Assembly (NCBI RefSeq): GCF_030158815.1
Contig: NZ_BPFZ01000001.1
Location: forward strand, 62,001-126,000
Reading direction: 5' to 3'
DNA length: 64,000 nt
DNA from: Candidatus Phycosocius spiralis
GTDB taxonomy: Bacteria; Pseudomonadota; Alphaproteobacteria; Caulobacterales; Aquidulcibacteraceae
The position numbers and the translations under genes are program-made. A model generated the notes under the pieces. That model searched no databases. It was not told where the DNA came from and saw nothing but the letters and a program-made list of their open reading frames with translations. Shown here piece by piece: positions 8,108 through 16,997 of this stretch. Each line of letters starts with the position of its first letter. Within the stretch, counting starts at the first letter, position 1.

Positions 8108-9649
8108 TCAACGCAATGGTGTCACGCTGCAAGCACGTTCTGCCAACCAATCGTCGGTTTTGCGACGCAGCAGCGCTTCGCTTGCCGCAATCATGATTGA
8201 ATATCGTTCATTGCCGATACCCCACAGCGTCGAAGTAACCTCTTCTCGATGCCCGACGAAATACGGCAACATCACGATCACGCGCAAATCGCGGCGGCTT
8301 TCGAGATAACGATCGATGGTGTTGGTGACTGCATCTTGGTTATCAGGATTCCATTCGCACAGCAGGTGTAACGTTCGCTCGTTATATATATTGTATACCG
8401 TACTCGTCATTTTATTTACGGTGACGAACGTACGACCGTCGAACGTTTCCACCGCCGAGACAACCGTATCCGTGTGCAGGTCGGCGATCACGCCGGAAAA
8501 AACATCCCACGCATCGTTTTTCGATTGTAGAAAAGCGTCAATGCTTTTGCGTAAGGCCGCATAATCGGGCGGCAACACAACGTCGTCCTCCATCACCGTG
8601 ATCGATTTATGATCGTTTTGCAACGCGTGTCGCGCCAAGGCGGCAAAACTTAAACCGCAACCAATCCAGCCCGGGTGCCGTACGATGCCGTCAAATAGAG
8701 CACAACCTTCCGGACAAATCGTTTCAAATAGGCGCCGACGGGCAATGGTTTCGGGCATCGACAATCCGAAGGTGTTGGCACCCGTCGGCAAAGTCAACGT
8801 TAACTCTGCAACGTGAGCAACAGGTAAAAAGCCCTTCGCGATCAAAAAACGATCAAACATAAATGCGAAGCGCTTTTGCGAAGCGGCACATGCAAGTGCC
8901 GGAGCATCGTCTTCGGCAGTCAAACCCCGCTCGACGGCCGCCAACATGGCCTCGATCGACCCGGTCTCGAAAAATGTAACCCCATTACCCAACTCGGGAT
9001 ATTCCGCTTGATCGTGTGCGCTTTCCGACACCACGCGCACGCCAAGCGACAAACATTCTTGCAGCCGCGGCATTTCAAGCAGGGCGTTTTCATAATAATG
9101 GAGATTGATAACGACCCGTGATTGTTTAATCGTGCGGATCATTTCTTCGCCGAATAGGTCAGTGACCATATGTACGCGAAACCGTTTGCCCAAAGCTTCG
9201 AGCATGCGTTGCCGGCGTGGCGAACTTAGATAGTCGCCGAAGAACAAAACATCGTATTTTTTTCGTTGACCGTCACGTCACGGCCGTAATCGGCCGAAGC
9301 TCCGATGGGCAAATAATGAACATGGGGATGAGCAATGTTATTTCCTTTAAAAATTCAATATTTTTTAAAGAATAGTCAATGACAGAATGCGAGTTAATAA
9401 ATGTATCCAAGTACTCATGCGTAAACCAACGTGAGCTGACGCTTTGCTCCATTGAAATGCAAATCTGCGCTCAGGCGGTGGCAACCGATCAAACATTTGC
9501 GGAAGCGGACACAGCACCACGTACATACAATTGGTAAAATCTTGCGGCATCGATGACATAATCTGAGCAGCTATACCGTTTTTCTGTAACCGTTGGGCAA
9601 TCAGGTGCGCAACAAACAAAGTATAACCGGTCGTTACGATGCCACACAT
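8108..9649 (-). pseudogene. Glycosyltransferase broken by three -1 frameshifts
   Basis: A surface-polysaccharide type glycosyltransferase read in pieces. The 5' piece starts MCGIVTTGYTLFVAHLIAQ (9649) and includes YVVLCPLPQMFDRLPPPERR. The frame then shifts near 9452 to EQSVSSRWFTHEYLDTF, near 9346-9353 to NNIAHPHVHYLPIGASADYG, and at a T7 run (9257-9263) to YDVLFFGDYLSSPRR. Each break is explained by one missing base, and the three together restore the starting frame. The largest intact piece is 8108-9247; its apparent TTG start is just the Leu of VLFFGD. That piece holds a GT1-like region (VVINLHYYENALLEMPRLQE) and a second glycosyltransferase-like region with an EDD motif (SITVMEDDVVLPPDY). 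Sequencing error or a recent pseudogene are both possible. Confidence 0.75.
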
Positions 9650-9761
9650 CCCGTCAAACGCCGGTTCTTAACTTATTAAAAATTGATGCGTTTGCGTAAC
9701 CCTCACCAATCGCCGCGCGCAAGGTAGCCCGCAGCTTTTATAGCTCGCCACAGCACCGCCG

Positions 9762-10871
9762 TCATTTGCGAAAGCCTGTCGTTTGTCCGCGCACCAGGCG
9801 CGCAGCCGCCCGTAACGGCCGAGTAATGCGCCACGAGTTTGAGCCGATGATGCGACGGCGCTCTTCTTCCGCAAACATCGCCTGCGCTTGTACTTCGCTT
9901 AATCTGGTTTCGGTTGCGGTTAAACGTACTTCAGTCTCCACGCGTTGGGTGCGTTCTTCGTGCAATGCCCGGGCCGCCTGCGCTTGTGCTTCGCTTAATC
10001 GGTTTTCGGTTGCGGTTAGATGTGTTTCGGTTGCACTTAAACGCATCTCCGTCTCGCTTAGACGCATCTCCGTTGAAGACAAACGCGTTTCGGTTTCCGA
10101 CAAACGCGTCTCGGTTTCCGACAAACGCCCTTCCGACCATGTCGCGCGATCTTGTAGAATCAGGCAACGTGCTTCAGCCTCGCCACGATGGGTTCGTTCT
10201 TCGTGCAATGCCGAGGCGGTCGCAGCCGCTTCATCTTCCAGCCGCCGTAGCGCTTCGTACGTACGCTGCAAAGGTGCCTCGGGCAGATGAAACGAATAAT
10301 CGTCGCGCGACGGCAACACGCCGTGCTTTACGCCCCAAAAATACAAATCGTGGGTTTTGTGTTGACTTGAGAACTCGAAACACGAAAAAAATTGCTCGAT
10401 ATCGCAAACAGCCCGTATGTCGGCTTCTTCTAAATTTTTATAATAGTCGCCCCAATCCCCGAATGCCCCTGTAAACGGCGCATCCTCTGGTGTGGTGCGA
10501 CGCGTGCCGTGTTCTGGCCTACCGGTCGTAGCGCATGTAAACAAAAATAAGCCGCCGGGCTTCAGCATGCGCACGATGTTGGTGATGGTTTTGGCATAAT
10601 ATTGATCATGCTCAAAGCATTCTGTCGATATAATAACGTCAAATGTTGCATCGGGCAATTGCAGCTCGTGCCCGGTGGAAACTAAATCGACGTTTTTGCC
10701 AGGCAGCAAATCGAGGCCTAAATACCCACATTGCGTGAATAAATATTGATTATTGCCGTTGATATCGAATGAACCGATGTCTAGCACCCATTTGTCGCGA
10801 AAGAAATCTGGAAATTTTTGTTTTACCGACAAACAGAATTGTTTTTGCTCCTCATGTGCCAACGTCGTCAC
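9762..10871 (-). CDS. SAM-dependent methyltransferase with heptad-repeat tail
   Basis: A class I methyltransferase of 369 residues. Motif I is WVLDIGSFDINGNN near residue 30; then come DLVSTGHELQLPDATFDVIISTECFEH and a MLKPGGLFLF block. The C-terminal 150 residues are a predicted coiled coil containing seven consecutive heptads of RLSETET type. The tail ends IIGSNSWRITRPLRAAARL, a signature often seen at the C-terminus of O-antigen and other glycan enzymes. The start is GTG, since the frame is closed by TAG a little upstream and has no ATG. It lies upstream of the glycosyltransferase on the same strand, so a shared role in surface glycan modification is likely. Confidence 0.78.
   Translation of the reverse strand: MTTLAHEEQKQFCLSVKQKFPDFFRDKWVLDIGSFDINGNNQYLFTQCGYLGLDLLPGKNVDLVSTGHELQLPDATFDVIISTECFEHDQYYAKTITNIVRMLKPGGLFLFTCATTGRPEHGTRRTTPEDAPFTGAFGDWGDYYKNLEEADIRAVCDIEQFFSCFEFSSQHKTHDLYFWGVKHGVLPSRDDYSFHLPEAPLQRTYEALRRLEDEAAATASALHEERTHRGEAEARCLILQDRATWSEGRLSETETRLSETETRLSSTEMRLSETEMRLSATETHLTATENRLSEAQAQAARALHEERTQRVETEVRLTATETRLSEVQAQAMFAEEERRRIIGSNSWRITRPLRAAARLVRGQTTGFRK
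9981..10127 (-). repeat. 21-bp tandem repeat encoding heptads
   Basis: Seven degenerate 21-base units lie inside the methyltransferase gene and encode RLSETET-like heptads. Two adjacent units are almost identical at the DNA level. In-frame gain or loss of units would change the coiled-coil length without a frameshift. Confidence 0.8.
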
Positions 10872-11457
10872 CCTAACCGCTTCGCCATTTTCGATTGCCG
10901 TTGACTAACAAACGATTGCCCTTAAGAAAAGCAATTTACTGACATTTTTCCAAAACGTGTGGCTAGGTGCAGATAGATTAAGCTAAGATTACGTTTGAAG
11001 GACCACACATAAGCCATGGCGATAAAATGACTTGCTGTAACCGCGTGCTTTGCGTTTGGCCGCTTGCACAACCAAGATCAACCTTTAGAGAATCCCGTTG
11101 TTCAGTTTCGAACCCATCCACTAAAACACACCGGCGCGATGCTAGTCAAACGCCTACTGCGTTGTGCATCGGCTCAACCTAACAATGCAGCGTCCAAACT
11201 AGCCATCACTGCAAAACATCAAAATGCGTTTGCTTGCTGACGCCATCGCATGTTTGCTGGTATGTTTCCCGCATGCAAACGCCTCCATTGACTAAAGTTT
11301 CAGCTCCGATCATTGCAGCTTGTTCGAAGCGTGTCTGAACGTGAGTTCGAGGGTAACTTGTTGGGATTAGCAAGTGACGATAAAGTGAGCCTATATTGAC
11401 CCAACTCCTTAAAATCCGGCCATTAGTTTGTAGGATCCTCAGACGAGAGGATGACAG
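10872..11457. other. Gene-poor region with transposase remnant
   Basis: No intact gene is visible here. On the minus strand, about 10970-11077 reads VVQAAKRKARGYSKS and, after a frame change, HFIAMAYVW. This resembles the C-terminal AAKRKARGY signature of several transposase families (ISL3-like). It is a short match judged by eye. A short open minus-strand frame around 11206-11400 is not recognised. Confidence 0.35.
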
Positions 11458-12180
11458 ATGTGCAAGAGCAGATTTACGCAATTACCGATCATCGAGATGA
11501 TCAAGGAACACGAGCGCGGTGTGCCGACGGGTGATGTGTGCCGCAAGCACGGTGTGAGCAGTGCTACATTTTACAAGTGGAAGGCCAAGTATGGTGGTTT
11601 GCATGGTAAGACATGAGCCGCCATCGGTAAGAAGCCTTGCCGAACGATGCGCGTCGGCTGAAGGCTATGGAGCAAGAGAACGCAAGACTGAAGAGATTGC
11701 TGGCCGATGCGATGCTGGACAATGTTGTCTTGAAAGACTTGCTGGGGTGAGCGAGCGCCGCCATTGATAATGAGGACATTCGCGTCAAGATGCGCGAGAT
11801 TGTAGGGCAGCGCCGCCGGTTTGGCTACCGCCGGATCGGCCTGATGCTGGATCGTGTTGGCATCATGATGAACCATAAGAAGCTTCGGCGGATCTATGGC
11901 GAAGAAGGCCTGTCGGTGAAGCGCAGGCGCGGTCGCAAAAGGGCTCTGGGGACGCGTGCGCCGATGTTGGAACCATCAAGACCTTCGGTTAGATGGAGCC
12001 TCGACTTTGTCTCAGACAGCTTTGGTGATGGCCGAGGGTTCAAGATATTGGCGGTGATTGACGACTTTACCCGTGAATGTTTGGCGCTGGTTGCTGACAC
12101 ATCCTTGTCAGGTGCGCGTGTCGCACGCGAGTTGGACCGGATCATCAGGCTTTACGGGAAGCCGCAAATAATCGTGTCTA
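11450..12180 (+). mobile_element. Decayed IS3-family insertion sequence
   Basis: The left end carries orfA preceded by a GAGAGGATGACAG leader, and the right end breaks off inside orfB at about 12178. Compared with complete IS3 elements of the IS51/IS407 type, orfA is interrupted, the orfA/orfB junction has lost the N-terminal part of orfB, and the last third of the integrase domain is missing. No terminal inverted repeats or target duplication were found. The element cannot transpose by itself. Confidence 0.8.
11458..11750 (+). pseudogene. IS3 family OrfA (interrupted)
   Basis: The helix-turn-helix half of an IS3 transposase. The first frame from ATG 11458 reads SRFTQLPIIEMIKEHERG, then VCRKHGVSSATFYKWKAKYGG, and stops at TGA after LHGKT. 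About 30 bases later the family sequence resumes in another frame with DARRLKAMEQENARLKRLL and MLDNVVLKDLLG, ending at 11750. A small insertion plus frame change has therefore broken the gene. Confidence 0.75.
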
Positions 12181-12248
12181 AGCGAGCTGCTTCAGCCCAT
12201 TGGTCTGGGTTATTGATCAATATTGTCTGCTCGCCTTCTTTTTTATAA
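11751..12248 (+). pseudogene. IS3 family OrfB transposase (truncated both ends)
   Basis: The DDE integrase part of an IS3 transposase. The best-preserved stretch is 11790-12177: QRRRFGYRRIGLMLDR, then RPSVRWSLDFVSDSF with the first catalytic Asp, then ILAVIDDFTRECLALV and LYGKPQIIVS. The expected DNG-EF block with the second Asp is absent because homology stops at about 12178 and unrelated codons run to 12248. A VSERR remnant in another frame at about 11747-11762 marks the deleted N-terminal part. Confidence 0.8.
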
Positions 12249-12564
12249 TGGGTAGACAAGACCCGCTGAGTGGAGCTGTGGCGTAGCTGTGGCGAAGCGG
12301 GCTTGGATCGTTTGGCGCTTTGCAGCTGATGGTTGCGCGCGAAGATTGCTGGGGCAACCGCCGATCGACGTGTGCGGGCGCTGTGGTGGCACTGATCGAA
12401 ACATGAATAGCCAACTCATTGATCATCCTATATGTTTTAATCGTGCAACGATGATCAATCCATCCATTATAAGCTAGATCAAGGATAGAAATGTCCGAAA
12501 TCGGAGCTGGTAAATCCAACAACACGTGTTACCTTCTGGCCTTGGAGCTAGAGGAGTGAGGTTT

Positions 12565-13185
12565 ATGAACCATTCAACTGATGTTGGGAATCCTCCCCCT
12601 TCACTTGCACGGGGTATTGAAGCGCTTCGCGGCAAATGGGGGTGGATCGTTGCCCTTGGCGTTGTCTATCTGGGTGCTGGAATCATTGCGTTAGGCAGCG
12701 TTGTCACGGCAACGGTTGCAACTGTGGTGATTGTAGGGGCTATGATGATTGTCAGTGGCATTTTCGAGATCATTCATGCGTTTCAAGTTAAGACTTGGGG
12801 TCGATTTATGCTTTGGGCACTATTAGGGGTGCTTTATATAGTTGCCGGGATTATGACATTTAATAATCCGCTGTTAGCCGCGTCAGTCCTGACTTTATTT
12901 CTTGGCTTTTCACTCTTGATATCTGGTTTTGTTCGGATTTTTCTCGCTTTTCCTTTTAAGCAAGGCATTCCTTGGGTCTGGATCGCTGCATCGGGTGTGA
13001 TTACGCTTTTGCTTGGTCTAATGATTTTGTTTCGCTGGCCTTATTCAAGTGCTTATAGTCTGGGGATATTTCTGGGCGTCGATCTTGTTTTCATTGGCAT
13101 AACATGGATAACAATGGGTCTAAAGCTCAAGCACAACGACCAATTGAACCTTGATTTGCCTGCAAAAGAGGGGACTGATTTGTAG
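12565..13185 (+). CDS. HdeD/DUF308 family membrane protein
   Basis: A polytopic inner-membrane protein of about 206 residues with six hydrophobic segments, of the HdeD (DUF308) family. E. coli HdeD is linked to acid resistance at high cell density; the role here is unknown. Segments such as WGWIVALGVVYLGAGIIAL and IVAGIMTFNNPLLAASVLTL match the family. The ATG at 12565 is chosen because GAGGAG at 12551-12556 sits eight bases upstream; an earlier in-frame start at 12526 lacks this. It lies just outside the IS3 remnant and may be part of the accessory stretch. Confidence 0.82.
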   Translation: MNHSTDVGNPPPSLARGIEALRGKWGWIVALGVVYLGAGIIALGSVVTATVATVVIVGAMMIVSGIFEIIHAFQVKTWGRFMLWALLGVLYIVAGIMTFNNPLLAASVLTLFLGFSLLISGFVRIFLAFPFKQGIPWVWIAASGVITLLLGLMILFRWPYSSAYSLGIFLGVDLVFIGITWITMGLKLKHNDQLNLDLPAKEGTDL

Positions 13186-13243
13186 ATTAGGGTGATTTTT
13201 CATCTGGTCATTTTTGAGACAATAGCGAATTTGACTTGAAGTA

Positions 13244-14408
13244 TTGGCCAATGGCAAACCTTGGAATGCTTGTGGATCGAGAAAGTCTTCGATGGAAACC
13301 AAGGTGGCAGTAAATTTTGAGGTACCTAGCCCCAACCAGAAAGAGACCACAAACCCACTTTTCAAAAATCCCAACGTACCTGCCCAAAATCTCGCATGCC
13401 TTAATTGCGGCACAAGCCCTATCGGGGACTTTTGTCATGGGTGTGGACAGTAGGCGCACGTGCATCGCTCGTTTTTGCATGTGCTGGAAGAAGCGTTCCA
13501 TGGGATCACGCATTTTGATTCTAAAACTTGGCGTTCTTTCCCATGCTAGTGTTTCGACTTGGCACTTTGACAAGACGTTATGTCATGGGTCTTAGCAGCC
13601 ACTATGTACCGCCGTTTTCGATGTTTCTAGCTTCCAATTTTGCGATGTTTCTGGTGTTTGCTATCACTGGGACCAATAGTCTTGTTCACCAAACGTCCCA
13701 CAACCAAACGCCCCACAACCAATCTGCACGCACTAACTCCGACTTTGCCACTAAGCCCAAAAAACTCGAAGCAGCTAGAAAATCTTTTCAATTGGCGCTT
13801 AAAATAGAGTATCAGGCCTTAAAACAGGTAGAATTTGCCAAAAAAACTCTAACCGCCTCACTCAGTGGCGGGCCTACCTCAGCCACCAATCGTCAAAATG
13901 AGCAAACCATTGAAGTCCTAACGGAGGAAGATTGGAAGGGGTTGCTGCTAAACGCATTGTCTAAAAAAATCAAAATCAACACCCAATGATCATTATTGAA
14001 TCAGAAAATTACCAGCAAAATCGAAAATTCAGAACTATTTTGTTATAAATTTCACAATACAGTTTATAAATTTTATTTCCTTCTCATTCCTTTAAGCTTA
14101 ACTTTCATTTGGCTATTATTTATCTAAAGCGCGGTATTACACTCTATGATCATAGTGTTTTTGTTTTATATTAATAATCATTTATGTCGTTTTTTTCTCA
14201 AGCTTAGCAATCTTGGCTCATTGGTTCGTTTTTAAGGATCAAAATGTTGTCCTTTTGGGTGTATTCTTGCATCTTTTTTCCAGTTTAAAGAGGCATATGG
14301 TGTTAAGTGGTTTTCTGCATTATGGCGTACAATTGTGTTTGCTTTTTTGCTCCCATCTTAATCAGTCTGTTTTTGAGTTTAATTATTGCTTTGGGCCTCG
14401 TAGGCTGA
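13244..14408 (+). pseudogene. DUF3667 family membrane protein, heavily decayed
   Basis: A complete DUF3667 gene can be followed through several stops and frame changes. Pieces in order: the zinc-ribbon ACLNCGTSPIGDFCHGCGQ, a TAG at about 13450, then HVLEEAFHGITHFDSKTW; a frame change at about 13540, then LVFRLGTLTRRYVMGL and SHYVPPFSMFLASNF; a long charged linker to KKIKINTQ and a TGA at 13987; then KIENSELFCYKFHNTVYKF and LLIPLSLTFIWLLFI with a TAA; a frame change to KRGITLYDHSVFVLY; and finally FFQFKEAYGVKWFSALWRT and ILISLFLSLIIALGLVG, ending at TGA 14408. The later part is AT-rich. The family is of unknown function. Confidence 0.85.
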
Positions 14409-14494
14409 GTGGGTGAATTTCCCCATCATACTACTGGTGTGAAGGCTATGCCCATCCTACAAACCATGCCAATGGCTGTGAGAGGAGGGCTTGC

Positions 14495-16525
14495 GTGTTT
14501 AACACATTATTGATCGCAAATCGGGGGGAGATCGCTTGTCGTATCATGCGAACCGCGCGTCGATTAGGTATCTCGACGATCGCAGTTTATTCAGATGCCG
14601 ATCAGAATGCCAAGCATGTAAGAGAAGCCGATCACGCCATACGTTTGGGGCCTGCAGCCGCCCGTGATTCCTATCTTCGCGGAGATCTCATCCTCAAGGC
14701 TGCACAGGAATTAGGGGCCGATGCCATCCATCCTGGCTATGGATTTTTATCCGAAAATGCTGACTTCGCGCAGGCCTGTACCTCTGCTGGTATTGCTTTT
14801 GTAGGACCGCGCCCAGATGCCATACGTGACATGGGTTTGAAGGACCGGGCCAAGGCTATTGCTCAGCAGGTCGGGGCCCCGGTATTGCCAGGCTATTGGG
14901 AGGCCGAACAAAGCACTGAGCGACTAAAGACTGAAGCTGATCGCATCGGTTTCCCGCTCTTAATAAAAGCGGTTGCGGGGGGAGGGGGCCGTGGCATACG
15001 CGTGGTGGAATCCTTGGACGGTTTAGCCTTGGCTTTACAAAGTGCCAAGCGTGAGGCCGCAGCAGCGTTCGGAGATGATCGGGTGATGCTTGAACGGCTC
15101 GTTTTATGTCCCCGCCATATTGAGGTTCAAATCTTTGGTGATCTACATGGCAACCTTGTGCATTTATTTGAGCGTGATTGTTCAATCCAACGACGCCGAC
15201 AAAAACTTATCGAAGAAGCCCCAGCACCGGGCATGACAGAAGCGGTCCGAGATAGCCTAACTCAAGCGGCTCTCAAGATCGCGCGCGCCGTCCATTATTG
15301 TAATGCTGGTACTGTCGAATTTGTGTTTGACGGCCAAGGACCGCTTCGCCCTGATGGTTTTTGGTTTTTGGAAATGAATACCAGGCTTCAAGTCGAACAT
15401 CCAGTTACAGAAGCTATTGTTGGGCTTGATCTGGTCGAATGGCAATTACGCGTTGCGGCGGGTGAAAAATTGCCATTAAACCAAGCCGATATCATCATGA
15501 CAGGGGCGGCTATCGAAGCCCGCCTTGTGGCCGAAGATCCTAGCAAAGGCTTTTTGCCTTCCTCTGGCGTACTGGGCGGATTAAGCCACCAAAGCAAAAT
15601 CCGGATCGATTCGGGGTTTGATCTCGGAGATCGTTTCCCCGATACTTATGATTCTTTGATCGAAAAAGCAATTGCGCATGGGCAGGATCGTCCGCAAGCC
15701 ATAAGACTTCTGCAACAAGAATTGTCCACTCGCGTGGTTACGGGCATTAAGACCAATATTGGCTATTTGGAAAGGCTGTGTCGTTTACCCGCCTTTCTTC
15801 AAGGCGAAGTCCATACTGGCTTATTGGAAGAAGCGGCAAGTGTATTATCAAAGCCAGATGGCTATGACGCGCGCCGGCTTGCGCTTGGGGCCATTGGGGT
15901 GCAAGTGGCACGCGAATTAGAAATTGGCGATTTTCCGTCGCCATTTAACCTGGCAGACGGCTGGCGCCTTAATGCCAATGCTCATTTAGCGGTGCATTTT
16001 GAGGGCGAACCCGACACATACAGCCTAAGCATAAAGTCAGATGCAACCCAAATCAGCGCTAGTATCGCTGGCGATCACGGGGTTGTTGCGCGAAATCTCC
16101 TGCAAGTTGTCGGTCAATCAGGTGCATGGACAATGTTGATTGCCCACGACAAAAATCATCGTGCAATGGTCGATGGTGATGCAACAATTGGATCAATTGC
16201 CGCCACTTTATTCGTTGATAAAGTTGGGGTTACCTTGGTCGAAAATGGTGAGGTTTGGCATTATCGATTGACAAGTACCCATGACAACTCTGACGGATTA
16301 GACGCCAGCGATGATATTCAAGCCCCCTTGCCTGGTAAAATTGTGATGGTTTATGGCAAGCCCAATCAGCAGGTTAAGCAAGGGCAGGTCCTAGCCGTGC
16401 TTGAAGCTATGAAAATGGAACACGCGCTGACCGCCACCCGTGATGGTTTCATCCAAGAAATATATGTTCAAGATGGCCGCCAAGTTAAGGCGGGAGACAC
16501 TTTAATTCGACTTAAGCCAGAATAA
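14495..16525 (+). CDS. Acyl-CoA carboxylase biotin-carrying alpha subunit (methylcrotonyl-CoA type likely)
   Basis: A 676-residue fusion of biotin carboxylase, a linker and a biotinyl domain. It carboxylates its own biotin with ATP and bicarbonate and passes the carboxyl group to a partner beta subunit. Visible signatures: LLIANRGEIACRIMRTARRL, AIHPGYGFLSENADFA, the ATP-grasp loop GGGGRGIRVV, RDCSIQRRRQKLIEEAPAP, the EMNTRLQVEHPVTE active-site block, and EAMKMEH with biotinyl Lys640. Size fits the methylcrotonyl- or propionyl-CoA carboxylase alpha chain. The isovaleryl-CoA dehydrogenase gene at 34952 favours leucine breakdown, but this is inference, since no beta subunit is in the window. The GTG start has an AGAGGAGGG site upstream. 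Confidence 0.88.
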   Translation: MFNTLLIANRGEIACRIMRTARRLGISTIAVYSDADQNAKHVREADHAIRLGPAAARDSYLRGDLILKAAQELGADAIHPGYGFLSENADFAQACTSAGIAFVGPRPDAIRDMGLKDRAKAIAQQVGAPVLPGYWEAEQSTERLKTEADRIGFPLLIKAVAGGGGRGIRVVESLDGLALALQSAKREAAAAFGDDRVMLERLVLCPRHIEVQIFGDLHGNLVHLFERDCSIQRRRQKLIEEAPAPGMTEAVRDSLTQAALKIARAVHYCNAGTVEFVFDGQGPLRPDGFWFLEMNTRLQVEHPVTEAIVGLDLVEWQLRVAAGEKLPLNQADIIMTGAAIEARLVAEDPSKGFLPSSGVLGGLSHQSKIRIDSGFDLGDRFPDTYDSLIEKAIAHGQDRPQAIRLLQQELSTRVVTGIKTNIGYLERLCRLPAFLQGEVHTGLLEEAASVLSKPDGYDARRLALGAIGVQVARELEIGDFPSPFNLADGWRLNANAHLAVHFEGEPDTYSLSIKSDATQISASIAGDHGVVARNLLQVVGQSGAWTMLIAHDKNHRAMVDGDATIGSIAATLFVDKVGVTLVENGEVWHYRLTSTHDNSDGLDASDDIQAPLPGKIVMVYGKPNQQVKQGQVLAVLEAMKMEHALTATRDGFIQEIYVQDGRQVKAGDTLIRLKPE

Positions 16526-16534
16526 ATCAGACCA

Positions 16535-16969
16535 ATGCCCCTTCATATGATCAAACTGGCTGTTGGTGCTACCTGCCTTCAGGATTTACTGGATTGGCAT
16601 GAGCATCAAGCCTCCACACGTCAAAATTTAGGTCTTGCCCCCCGCCCGGTCTGTGACACGCGGATGACCCCAAAGCGGCGCGATGAAGTGCTCGATGGAG
16701 GATCGCTTTATTGGGTAATTAAAGGGCAGATCCTTGTGCGTCATCCTATCGAAGATATTGTGACTCTAGAAGATGGCACAGGCAAAACCAGGTGTGAAAT
16801 CCTACTCCAGCACGATCCCATTCAAACAGTGCCTCAACGGTGTAGCGCCTTTCAAGGGTGGCGTTATCTCTTGGCTAAGGATGCACCGCCCGACCATAAA
16901 AATCTAGAAGGTGGAGAAGGCTTATCTGAACCACTGCGTCAGGAATTGTTCAAATTAGGTGCGTGGTAA
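16535..16969 (+). CDS. DUF1489 family protein
   Basis: A 144-residue cytosolic protein of the DUF1489 (COG5458) family, found widely in alphaproteobacteria and without a known function. Characteristic parts are the N-terminal MIKLAVGATCLQDLLDW, RMTPKRRDEVLDGGSLYWVIKG and RCSAFQGWRYLLAKDAPPD. It lies nine bases after the carboxylase gene and is probably co-transcribed with it. Confidence 0.85.
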   Translation: MPLHMIKLAVGATCLQDLLDWHEHQASTRQNLGLAPRPVCDTRMTPKRRDEVLDGGSLYWVIKGQILVRHPIEDIVTLEDGTGKTRCEILLQHDPIQTVPQRCSAFQGWRYLLAKDAPPDHKNLEGGEGLSEPLRQELFKLGAW

Positions 16970-16997
16970 ATCTCAAAACTGACGATTATTCCTGAGT

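Noticed and set aside
7926-8150. 74-residue minus-strand open frame beyond the glycosyltransferase end
   Set aside because: No ribosome site, no family, and it overlaps the end of the glycosyltransferase gene.
9893-10130. Possible CRISPR-like repeat array
   Set aside because: Units are 21 bases with no spacers and encode in-frame heptads, so this is a coding tandem repeat. No CRISPR array was seen anywhere in the window.
9766-10474. Two long plus-strand open frames of up to 186 residues
   Set aside because: They arise from the 21-base repeat read on the opposite strand; Arg/Val/Ser-rich low-complexity products without homology.
11206-11481. 91-residue minus-strand open frame
   Set aside because: Runs against the IS3 leader, has no recognisable family and no ribosome site; left as unassigned.
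12289-12477. 62-residue plus-strand open frame beside the IS3 remnant
   Set aside because: Not convincing as a gene; its sequence is better explained as element debris sharing a motif with 40148-40230.
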